A stretch of DNA of 20,028 nucleotides, taken from IMG/VR virus record IMGVR_UViG_3300020473_000169, positions 1-20,028 of that record; one strand, 5' to 3'. This stretch comes from a virus. Made by a program: the position numbers and the translations under genes. Below the pieces are notes generated by a model that was not told where the DNA came from, searched no databases, and was given only the letters and a program-made list of their open reading frames with translations. Below, piece after piece: positions 1 to 6,646 of the stretch (position 1 is the first letter of the stretch; the number at the start of each line of letters is the position of its first letter).

Positions 1-1
1 A

Positions 2-2179
2 TTTGGTGATTCATTTAGAAGTGGTAGTAATTATTATCAATATTTAACATCTCATACAGCAAAAGAGTATTTAAGACATAATAATACTTTAACAGTTGTA
101 AGAATTTTAGCTGGAAATTATAGTCACGCATCAGCTTCAATTTCTTCATCTGTTGATCCAACTATTGTAGGAGGTGTTAACCCTACTGTTCCTGTAGCAG
201 GAGATACACCAGCTAAACATTCAGCAAGTTTAACTATACCAGCTGGAGCTATAGGTTATTTAGGAACAGATGCATCCGCATCACTGACACCTAGAGGGGG
301 TAATGAAGTTAAATTCGTATTTACAGGAAGTAATGCTCCCACGAATACATCAACTGCGATATATGTCCTTTCTTCTTCTGGTGCAGGTTCTGTAGCTAAT
401 GATAAAGCTCAATCAGCTTTAAACTTGGCACATGCTCTTGGAAGTAGTTCTTTACATGGTTTAGATATAACCGCTTCAGCAGCCGCTGCAGTAGTTAACA
501 TAACAATGAGTCGTGCTGGAGCTTTCGGAGTACCAACAGGTTCTAGAGCGATAACGCATATTAATACTACAACAGCAGATGGAACTGGAAAATACCTCGA
601 TAGTCCAGGATCTGGTGAGTCAATTTCTACAGGAAACTTTATTGATCTTGTAGGTTCTTATGGTTTAATTACTACCAAGAGTTTTGGTGGTGGAAGGGAT
701 TTCAATGCTGGAAGGAAAAAAGTTCCATTTAAACTCCATACACATGGTGTTGGAACAATAATGAATAATTACAATTCACAAAGTGTAAATGCTATAGGAA
801 CAAATAATTTATTATTAACAGGTAGTTCTAATAATTTAAGATGGGAAATTTCTAAACTTAATCAGAAAAAAGGAACATTTTCATTATCAATAAGAAGTGG
901 TGATGATGTTGAAAATAGAAAACAAATTCTTGAAACTTTTAATAATGTAAATCTTGATCCTAATTCTTCTGGATATATAGGAAAAGCAATAGGTGATCAA
1001 ATTCAGACAATTAGAACTGATGAAAATGGGAAACCATTTTTACAATTATCTGGATCATATCCAAACAAATCTAAATATGTAAGGGTTGAAGTTTTTGAAC
1101 AAACCATTGATTATCTTGATGAAAACGGAGAGGTTAGAGTTCCAGGAGCTTCTGCTTCCTTACCAACATTCCATAGTGGTTCAAATAGTGGATCTAGATG
1201 GGGTTCATTCGGAGGTGGTTCAGATGGAACTGTAGCTGCGGGTGGTATAGGTGATTACACTTATGAAAGTATTTCCGAAAATAATTCACAGGGGTTAGAT
1301 CCAAGTGGTGATGGTGGTGATAATGGATATAATCAATATATTCAAGCATTAGATTTATTATCAAATCAAGATGAATATGATATTAATTTAATATTAACAC
1401 CTGGTATTATTGCATCTTTACACACATCTGTAGCTTCTAAAGTAATAGATGTATGTGAAACGAGAGGAGATTGTTTTGCAATAATTGATCCTGTTGATTT
1501 TTCTAAAAATATTACTAATGCCACAGACCAAGCTAAAACAAGGAATTCAAATTATGCAGCTATGTATTGGCCGTGGGTTAAAGTAGCTGATTTACAAGTT
1601 GCTGGAACTATGAGATGGGTGCCACCATCAGTTGTAATGGCGGGTGTTTATGGATTCAATGATAAGGTGGGTCATCAATGGACTGCTCCAGCTGGATTGA
1701 ATAGAGGTGTATTAAGTCAAGTTGCTCAAACTGAAAGAAATTTGACTATTTCGGATAGAGACACATTATATGATTCAAATGTTAATCCAATTGCAACATT
1801 TCCTGGACAAGGAGTTGTAGTTTGGGGTCAGAAAACATTACAGAAAAAACCAACAGCTCTTGATAGAGTAAATGTTAGACGGTTATTGATTAGACTTAAA
1901 AAATTCATTGCAAGTTCTTCAAGATTCTTAGTATTTGAACAAAATACAGCAGCAACACGAAGAAAATTTTTAGGAATTGTAAATCCATTTATGGAACAGA
2001 TTCAAGCTCAAAGTGGATTAAGTGAATTCAGAGTGGTAATGGATGAATCGAATAACACACCTGATACAATTGATAGAAATCAATTGGTAGGACAAATATT
2101 TGTTCAACCTACAAGAACTGCTGAGTTTATTGTATTAGACTTTACAGTACAACCAACAGGTGCATCGTTTCCTGTTTAA
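2..2179 (+). CDS. Contractile tail sheath protein (T4 gp18-like), 5' end outside window
   Basis: This protein forms the contractile sheath around the tail tube. The frame is open from base 2, so the gene starts before the window; a TTG at 425 is internal, not the start. 725 residues are visible, already more than T4 gp18 (about 660). Near the window start, the segment with NYYQYLTSHTAKEYLRHNN then LTVVRIL fits the N-terminal sheath domain. The C-terminus is the clearest match to gp18: RWVPPS, WTAPAGLNRGVL, DRVNVRRL, then a long conserved stretch with SNNTPDTIDRNQLVG and a final TGASF. The middle is rich in Ser, Gly and Asn and is probably the variable surface domain. It is followed by an 89-base gap and the tube gene, the usual sheath-tube pair. 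Family assignment is seen directly in these motifs; the domain reading is inference. Confidence 0.95.
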   Translation, partial: FGDSFRSGSNYYQYLTSHTAKEYLRHNNTLTVVRILAGNYSHASASISSSVDPTIVGGVNPTVPVAGDTPAKHSASLTIPAGAIGYLGTDASASLTPRGGNEVKFVFTGSNAPTNTSTAIYVLSSSGAGSVANDKAQSALNLAHALGSSSLHGLDITASAAAAVVNITMSRAGAFGVPTGSRAITHINTTTADGTGKYLDSPGSGESISTGNFIDLVGSYGLITTKSFGGGRDFNAGRKKVPFKLHTHGVGTIMNNYNSQSVNAIGTNNLLLTGSSNNLRWEISKLNQKKGTFSLSIRSGDDVENRKQILETFNNVNLDPNSSGYIGKAIGDQIQTIRTDENGKPFLQLSGSYPNKSKYVRVEVFEQTIDYLDENGEVRVPGASASLPTFHSGSNSGSRWGSFGGGSDGTVAAGGIGDYTYESISENNSQGLDPSGDGGDNGYNQYIQALDLLSNQDEYDINLILTPGIIASLHTSVASKVIDVCETRGDCFAIIDPVDFSKNITNATDQAKTRNSNYAAMYWPWVKVADLQVAGTMRWVPPSVVMAGVYGFNDKVGHQWTAPAGLNRGVLSQVAQTERNLTISDRDTLYDSNVNPIATFPGQGVVVWGQKTLQKKPTALDRVNVRRLLIRLKKFIASSSRFLVFEQNTAATRRKFLGIVNPFMEQIQAQSGLSEFRVVMDESNNTPDTIDRNQLVGQIFVQPTRTAEFIVLDFTVQPTGASFPV

Positions 2180-2223
2180 ATAAGTAGACAAACATAAATA
2201 ACTTTAATATTTTTTAACTTTTT

Positions 2224-2240
2224 AGATATTTATATGTGAA
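2224..2240 (+). promoter_or_regulatory. Candidate late-promoter-like AT motif upstream of tail tube gene
   Basis: In the 89-base gap between sheath and tube lies AGATATTTATATGTGAA, about 30 bases before the tube ATG. It shares the core ATATTTATAT with the gaps before the lysozyme, the 96-residue protein and the thioredoxin-like gene. The core TATTTATA is the reverse complement of the T4 late promoter octamer. That it drives transcription is inference from its repeated position in gaps that precede genes. Confidence 0.45.
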
Positions 2241-2268
2241 GGTAAAAGTAGTAATAGGAGAATAAAAA

Positions 2269-2757
2269 ATGCCAGAATTATTAGAACCACAAGATATTAT
2301 GTTTACACCTTTTGAGCCAAAGCTCAAAAATAGATATATAATGCAAATTGATGGTATAAATGCATATTTAATTAAATCAGCTAAAAGACCATCAATTGAT
2401 GCTGAAACAGTAGAATTAGAACATATGAATGTTACAAGATATGTCAAAGGTAAGTCAAAATGGCAACCAATTGACATAACTTTATATGATCCAGTTGTTC
2501 CATCAGCTGCTCAACAAGTAATGGAATGGGTTCGGTTAGGACACGAATCTGTAACTGGAAGAGATGGTTACTCTGATTTCTATAAGAAAGACATAACATT
2601 TAATATGTTGGGTCCTGTAGGTGATGTGGTTGAAGAATGGGAGTTAAAAGGTGCTTGGTGTAAATCAGCAGATTTTGGTGAAATAGGTTTTGATGATAAT
2701 GCACCTGTAGAAATTGCAGTAAATATAGTTTATGATTATGCTATACTTAAATTCTAA
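2269..2757 (+). CDS. Tail tube protein (T4 gp19-like)
   Basis: This subunit stacks into the inner tail tube through which DNA passes. Its 162 residues match the size of T4 gp19 (about 163). Recognisable features are FTPFEPKLKNRYIMQIDGI near the N-terminus, the strand RPSIDAETVELEHMNVTRYV, PIDITLYDPVVPSAAQQVMEW, and a C-terminal WELKGAWCKSADFG followed by the VEIAVNIVYDYAIL strand. The ATG is preceded by a good ribosome binding site (AGGAG, about 8 bases upstream). A strong terminator follows the gene, which fits a very abundant structural protein needing its own transcript. It lies directly after the sheath gene. The family is clear from the sequence alone. Confidence 0.95.
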   Translation: MPELLEPQDIMFTPFEPKLKNRYIMQIDGINAYLIKSAKRPSIDAETVELEHMNVTRYVKGKSKWQPIDITLYDPVVPSAAQQVMEWVRLGHESVTGRDGYSDFYKKDITFNMLGPVGDVVEEWELKGAWCKSADFGEIGFDDNAPVEIAVNIVYDYAILKF

Positions 2758-2779
2758 TCATAACAAAAAAGTATAAAAT

Positions 2780-2813
2780 AAAAAACCCTTAATAAATAAA
2801 TTGAGGGTTTTTT
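2780..2813 (+). terminator. Intrinsic terminator after the tail tube gene
   Basis: A 13-base arm (2780-2792) holding CCCTT pairs with 2801-2813 holding GAGGG, with one T-G wobble, around an 8-base loop. The arm is A-rich on the left and runs into a T tract on the right, so it could also end transcription from the other strand. It separates the highly expressed tube gene from the lysozyme-chaperone block. Confidence 0.85.
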
Positions 2814-2820
2814 TGTTTTA

Positions 2821-2836
2821 TATATATTTATATATG
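2821..2836 (+). promoter_or_regulatory. Candidate late-promoter-like AT motif abutting the lysozyme start
   Basis: TATATATTTATATATG lies directly downstream of the terminator and ends 2 bases before the lysozyme ATG at 2839. It shares TATTTATA and the trailing ATATG with the other three intergenic copies. If it acts as a -10-type element on this strand, transcription would start at or just past the start codon. Confidence 0.45.
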
Positions 2837-2838
2837 AA

Positions 2839-3318
2839 ATGAAAACAACATTTAATGAAATAATAGAAGTGGTTTTAGAACACGAAGGTGGTTATGTAAA
2901 TGATCCAGACGACGCTGGAGGTGAAACCAATTTTGGTATCGCTAAAAGATGGTATCCGGATGTTGATATAAAAAATCTCACAAAAGAACAGGCTAAAAAA
3001 ATATATCATCAAGATTATTGGAGACCTGGTAAATGTGATGAAGTTCCCCCACAATTAAGACATATTTATTTTGATATGTGTGTTAATTTTGGAAGAAGAG
3101 GAGCTGTTAAGGTTTTACAACAGGCTGCTAATTCTAAATTAAGAAATAAAATAGAAGTAGATGGAGGAATAGGTCCAGCTACATTAAAAGCTATACAAAA
3201 TGTCAGTTTAGACAGAGTAAGGGCTTATAGAGTTTTAAGATTCGCAAACATAGTTATAGACAAACCTAAACAAGAGAAATTTTGGGTAGGTTGGTTTAGA
3301 AGAGCAACGGAGGTATAA
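2839..3318 (+). CDS. GH108-type N-acetylmuramidase (phage lysozyme)
   Basis: This enzyme should cleave peptidoglycan glycan strands. Its 159 residues fit a GH108 catalytic domain followed by a short peptidoglycan-binding domain. Glu16 in the EHEGGYVNDPDDAGGETNFG motif is the expected catalytic acid; DYW (59-61) and YFDMCVNFGRRGAVKVLQ (77-94) continue the fold, and VDGGIGPATLKAI (107-119) is typical of the C-terminal domain. There is no signal peptide or membrane segment, so it would need a holin or delivery on the virion. The start is fixed by homology, since the family begins just before EGGY, yet no Shine-Dalgarno sequence precedes it. The chaperone gene follows after one base. It could be the lysis endolysin or a tail-associated lysozyme; the hub protein here shows no lysozyme domain, which leans to the latter without proving it. 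Confidence 0.9.
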   Translation: MKTTFNEIIEVVLEHEGGYVNDPDDAGGETNFGIAKRWYPDVDIKNLTKEQAKKIYHQDYWRPGKCDEVPPQLRHIYFDMCVNFGRRGAVKVLQQAANSKLRNKIEVDGGIGPATLKAIQNVSLDRVRAYRVLRFANIVIDKPKQEKFWVGWFRRATEV

Positions 3319-3319
3319 A

Positions 3320-4087
3320 ATGGCAGAACAAAAACAAAAACAAAAGTTTCCAAGTGAAGTTATAGATTTACCAAGTGAAGGCAAAGTTTATCCAAAAGAT
3401 TCACCACTATCAGGTGGTAAAATAGAATTAAAATATATGACAGCAAGGGAAGAAGATATTCTTACATCACAAAATCTTATTAAAAAAGGTGTCGTAATCG
3501 ATAAATTATTAGATTCACTTATTCTTACAGAAGGAATAAAATGTGATGATTTAATATTAGGTGATAAAAATGCTGTTATGGTTGCTGCTAGAGTTTTAGC
3601 ATATGGTGCAGATTATAATTGTATGGTTACAAATCCAAATAATAATGAATCATTTGAAACAACCATTAATCTTACGGATTGTCCATTTAGAAAATTACCA
3701 GAAGATATTTCTTCAAATTCATTTTCACTTGAATTACCACTTTCAAAGAAAAAAGTTACTTTTAAATTGTTAACGGGTATAGAAGAAAAAGCAATAGAAC
3801 AAGATTTAAAAGCTTCTAAAAAAGTAGGATCTGATATTTCACCTGAATTGACAACAAGATTAAGACATACTATTACATCAGTTGATGGTGATAATTCACA
3901 ATCTACAATAAATAATTTTGTTCAAAATTTATTGGCTAGAGATTCATTATTTTTAAGAAGTGAAATTAAAAAAATGACACCTGATATTGAACTTAAACAG
4001 GAAGTAGAAATAGAAGGAGAGACGGTCGAGGTAGCGATACCAATGACCGTAAACTTTTTTTGGCCTGACTCCGAAGCATCGCTCTGA
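3320..4087 (+). CDS. gp26/gp51-type baseplate-hub or tail assembly chaperone, zero-frame product
   Basis: A 255-residue protein resembling the T4-like family annotated as baseplate hub subunit (T4 gp26/gp51 type). The conserved start includes IDLPSEGKVYPKDSPLSGG and IELKYMTAREEDILTSQN, followed by DKLLDSLIL. A good ribosome binding site (GGAGG) stands before the ATG at 3320, one base after the lysozyme stop. Its place between tube and tape measure is that of the tail assembly chaperone in other long-tailed phages, where a frameshift makes a longer form. Here the zero frame ends in FFWPDSEASL, while the open frame downstream is in +1. The C-terminal acidic strand region (about 222-243) sits in unusually GC-rich DNA. 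Whether it is a virion hub subunit or a transient chaperone cannot be decided here. Confidence 0.8.
   Translation: MAEQKQKQKFPSEVIDLPSEGKVYPKDSPLSGGKIELKYMTAREEDILTSQNLIKKGVVIDKLLDSLILTEGIKCDDLILGDKNAVMVAARVLAYGADYNCMVTNPNNNESFETTINLTDCPFRKLPEDISSNSFSLELPLSKKKVTFKLLTGIEEKAIEQDLKASKKVGSDISPELTTRLRHTITSVDGDNSQSTINNFVQNLLARDSLFLRSEIKKMTPDIELKQEVEIEGETVEVAIPMTVNFFWPDSEASL
4022..4050 (+). other. Predicted RNA stem-loop just upstream of the frameshift site
   Basis: ACGGTC (4022-4027) pairs with GACCGT (4045-4050). Inside, GGTA (4030-4033) pairs with TACC (4038-4041) around the GNRA-type loop GCGA (4034-4037). The stem ends four bases before the run of seven T at 4055. AGCGAT (4033-4038) is also complementary to ATCGCT at 4078-4083, allowing an alternative long-range pairing across the slippery site. 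No folding energy was calculated. Confidence 0.5.
4054..4063 (+). other. Putative +1 (or -2) translational frameshift site
   Basis: The zero frame reads AAC TTT TTT TGG. A tRNA-Phe on the second TTT (4058-4060) can move one base forward onto TTT (4059-4061) with perfect re-pairing, after which GGC (4062) is read. A -2 slip gives the same frame with one extra Phe. A -1 slip meets TGA at 4066 and is useless. Phage Mu (-2) and SPP1 (+1) chaperone genes are known precedents for non--1 shifts. An indel error in the T run is the main alternative. Confidence 0.6.
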
Positions 4088-4298
4088 TTTACATGACCAA
4101 ATATTCCAATTAATATATTTCGGTGAAGGTGGATTTACACATTCCGATGTGTATACTATGCCTACATATTTAAGAAATTTTTACTATAAAAAACTTTTAG
4201 ATGTAAAAGATACAGAAAAAAGACAATTAGAAAAACAAGAACAAAAAAATAGTAAATTATCCAAACCATCTTTTAAAAATTCAAATTTCAAACGATAA
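4062..4298 (+). CDS. Frameshift-encoded C-terminal extension of the chaperone (78 residues)
   Basis: This open frame has no plausible start codon of its own: it is open only from 4053, and its first ATG is at 4158, inside what looks like a conserved block. It translates as a compact region with LHDQIFQLIYFGEGGFTHSD and VYTMPTYLRNFYYKKLLDVK, then a basic, Gln/Lys-rich tail ending in FKR. The zero-frame stop at 4087 lies inside it. Joined to residue 247 of the upstream gene it would give a 325-residue protein. This layout (chaperone, shifted extension, tape measure) is the G/GT or E/E+E' arrangement of lambda and P2. Known chaperone extensions bind the tape measure. That the block is protein-coding is judged from its composition and motif-like pattern; the frameshift itself is inference. 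Confidence 0.65.
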   Translation, partial: GLTPKHRSDLHDQIFQLIYFGEGGFTHSDVYTMPTYLRNFYYKKLLDVKDTEKRQLEKQEQKNSKLSKPSFKNSNFKR

Positions 4299-4310
4299 TT
4301 TTTTACATAT

Positions 4311-4327
4311 TTGATATTTATATATGA
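4311..4327 (+). promoter_or_regulatory. Candidate late-promoter-like AT motif upstream of the 96-residue gene
   Basis: TTGATATTTATATATGA stands 28 bases before the ATG at 4355, just after the end of the chaperone extension. It shares GATATTTATAT with the copy before the tube gene and TATTTATATATG with the copy before the lysozyme gene. The gap around it holds no clear hairpin. A ribosome binding site (AGGAGA) follows at about 4344. Confidence 0.45.
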
Positions 4328-4354
4328 ATAGATACATCTAATTAGGAGAAAGGG

Positions 4355-4645
4355 ATGAAGAAAAAAAAATCATATATGAATTTTGAAAATATATTATCAG
4401 AGGGATTTTATTCAAAATTGTTTAAATTTTTGTTACCAAAAAAAATAAAAGATAAATTGGATAGTTCCAAGAAAAAAGCATTAGATAAAGAAATAGCAAA
4501 AATTGATAAAGATATAAAATCTTACAAAAAACAAATGAAAATTTCTCAAGGTAAACTATATAAGGCTGTTGAAAAACAAACAGGTGTAAAAATCAACAAA
4601 AAAATAGTAGATCAAGAATGGGAAAATTTAATTTCAGGAAATTAA
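4355..4645 (+). CDS. Small basic protein of unknown function, before the tape measure
   Basis: I do not recognise a characterised family. The 96 residues begin with a lysine run, then FENILSEGFYSKLFKFLLP, and residues 30-75 are a strongly charged Lys/Asp/Glu helix, probably a coiled coil. A good AGGAGA site precedes the start, and one copy of the recurrent AT motif lies upstream, so the gene may open the tape-measure transcript. It ends four bases before the tape measure gene, suggesting co-expression and perhaps a role with it. Residues 14-16 (LSE) match the LxE pattern cut by T4-type prohead proteases, which may be chance. The gene itself is well supported; its function is unknown. Confidence 0.75.
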   Translation: MKKKKSYMNFENILSEGFYSKLFKFLLPKKIKDKLDSSKKKALDKEIAKIDKDIKSYKKQMKISQGKLYKAVEKQTGVKINKKIVDQEWENLISGN

Positions 4646-4649
4646 TTAA

Positions 4650-6644
4650 ATGGCTAAAGAAAGAAACTATGTAAAAGATTTAGATGCTGTAAAACTGTTA
4701 AATCATGAACTTAAAGAGTCAGCTAAAACATTACGCAAGTTAGATGGAACTGCTGAAGATTTAGGTAAATCTGTTCTTGGCATAGCTAAAGGTCTTGGAA
4801 AAAGTAGAAAAGAAACCGAAGAAAATGTAAATTTAGCAAAACAACAAGCAAATCTTGGTCAAAAAATGGTAAAGTTTCTCAAAGCAGAAGAGAAAGGTGG
4901 AAAAATGGGTTTAATGTTTGCTAAAGCAAGATTGAAACTAGCATTCGCTCAGGCTGATAAAAATGATGATATTACTAAAGAATTAAAAACTCAATATAAT
5001 CTTCATAGGACAACTGTAAAAATAGAAAAACATCGTAAGCAGCTTCAAGAACGAAAGAAAGATTTAGCAAAAGCCACCTCGTCTGCATTTGGTGAAATGG
5101 GCTCAATACTAACATCAGCTGTATCTAATCCACTCACTTTTATAATCACATTGATGATGAGATACAATGCTATAACTCAAAGAATTGGTGATAGTTTCGG
5201 TGCTATAGGAATGCATCAACATAAACAGGATTTAACTGAAATTCAAGCTAAAGCTGAAGAATTTGGATTGTCTATGGAAGTTGGAGTAGAGTCAGTTATA
5301 GCTCTGGGTGATGCATTTGGGTATGGAACTCAAAAAGCTACAGAACTTGCTGATGATGTTTTAAATATTCAAAAATCTTTAGGTCTTAGTAATGATGTAT
5401 CTGCAAATCTTGTAGGATATTTTTCAGAAATGACTGGAAAAAGTGGACAACAAACTCAAGAATTATTAAAACAAACAGCAGCATTAGCTGATGCAAATAA
5501 TGTTGCACCAAAAGCAGTTATGGAAGATATAGCTAATAGTACTGAAGCTTTTGCAAAATTTGCAAATGGTAGTGCTGAGGGTTTATTAAGAGCTGCGATA
5601 CAAGCAAGAAAACTTGGAATAAGTTTAGATAAAGTAGCTGGTAGTGCAGAAGGTATGTTAGATTTTCAAACATCATTAAATGCTGAAGTTGAAGCTTCAG
5701 TTATGTTAGGAAGAAATATAAATTTACAAAAAGCTAGAGAGTTGGCATTGACTGGTGATTTAGAAGGATTTCAAAAAGAACTTATGAACGCTATTGGAGA
5801 TGAAACTGAATATAATAAGTTAAATATTCTTCAAAAAAACTCACTCGCTCGAGCTCTTAATTTATCTGTTGCTGATATGGATAAAATGGTTAGAAAGGAG
5901 AAAGAAGCTGTAACACTTGCAGGAGTTATGGCAAAAACAGATATATCACATATAATGCCTAAAGATGCGATGACTGATATGGCTCAGAGAATGGCTGAAT
6001 TTCAAGTTCAACTTACTAAAGTAGCTGTTGAAATCGGACCTATGTTGTTAGATTTATTTGCAGGAGAAAATGGTTTAGCTAAACATTTAATAACAATAGT
6101 TGCAGCTGTTGCAGAATTTATCGTAGGTCTTAATAACTCAATAGGAATTGTTCCACTTTTAATTGGATATATGGCAACATTAGCGGGAAAATCAATAGGT
6201 GTTTTAGTAGCTGCAGCTGGAACTGCTTATGTTAAGGGAGCTTCTACACCACCAAGTCCTGTAACTTTAGCTCTTTTAGCTGCCGCACCAGTTGCAATTG
6301 CAGCTATAGTTGGGGGTATTACAACATTAATATCTAGTATGTCAATGGCTGGTGATGCATTTGTTGGTAGGGGTAGAGGACCAATGATATCTCCGAGAGA
6401 AGGGGGACTTATTCAAGGAACTGTAAATGATGAAGTATTGATGGCTCCAAATATAGGAGGATTGTTCAATGCGACACAAGGTGGTGGTAGTGGAAATCAA
6501 CAACAATATATGGAACAAGTTAAAACAAATCAAAGATTAGGTCAACTAATAGCGAGTATGGATTCTTACTTTGGAACTGGTGGTACTCAATCCAGAGCAT
6601 TAAAAAGAATTTCTGAGGTGGAAGCTGATAAAGGATTTTTATAA
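4650..6644 (+). CDS. Tail tape measure protein
   Basis: This protein should set tail length and travel in the tube lumen. At 664 residues it is somewhat longer than T4 gp29 (590). Residues 1-145 are charged and helical, consistent with coiled coil. A hydrophobic segment lies at about 153-170 (TSAVSNPLTFIITLMM), a helical Ala/Leu-rich middle at 190-420, and a long hydrophobic Ala/Gly/Ile stretch at about 477-565, as in many tape measures. The C-terminus is Gly-rich, then amphipathic, ending in EADKGFL. Its place after the chaperone pair and before the cap, LysM and hub genes supports the call. With the usual rule of about 0.15 nm per residue the tail would be near 100 nm. Identification rests on architecture and position more than on catalytic-type motifs. 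Confidence 0.85.
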   Translation: MAKERNYVKDLDAVKLLNHELKESAKTLRKLDGTAEDLGKSVLGIAKGLGKSRKETEENVNLAKQQANLGQKMVKFLKAEEKGGKMGLMFAKARLKLAFAQADKNDDITKELKTQYNLHRTTVKIEKHRKQLQERKKDLAKATSSAFGEMGSILTSAVSNPLTFIITLMMRYNAITQRIGDSFGAIGMHQHKQDLTEIQAKAEEFGLSMEVGVESVIALGDAFGYGTQKATELADDVLNIQKSLGLSNDVSANLVGYFSEMTGKSGQQTQELLKQTAALADANNVAPKAVMEDIANSTEAFAKFANGSAEGLLRAAIQARKLGISLDKVAGSAEGMLDFQTSLNAEVEASVMLGRNINLQKARELALTGDLEGFQKELMNAIGDETEYNKLNILQKNSLARALNLSVADMDKMVRKEKEAVTLAGVMAKTDISHIMPKDAMTDMAQRMAEFQVQLTKVAVEIGPMLLDLFAGENGLAKHLITIVAAVAEFIVGLNNSIGIVPLLIGYMATLAGKSIGVLVAAAGTAYVKGASTPPSPVTLALLAAAPVAIAAIVGGITTLISSMSMAGDAFVGRGRGPMISPREGGLIQGTVNDEVLMAPNIGGLFNATQGGGSGNQQQYMEQVKTNQRLGQLIASMDSYFGTGGTQSRALKRISEVEADKGFL

Positions 6645-6646
6645 TT

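Noticed and set aside
425-427. TTG as the start of the sheath gene
   Set aside because: The same frame is open back to base 2 and the upstream translation matches the sheath N-terminal domain, so the gene begins before the window.
2192-2200. ACATAAATA as a T4-type late promoter before the tube gene
   Set aside because: It differs from TATAAATA at the first base, occurs once, and is not repeated in the other gaps, unlike the TATTTATA motif.
4158-4298. An independent small gene starting at the ATG at 4158
   Set aside because: The conserved-looking block begins well before this ATG and no ribosome site precedes it; the frameshift explanation covers the whole open frame.
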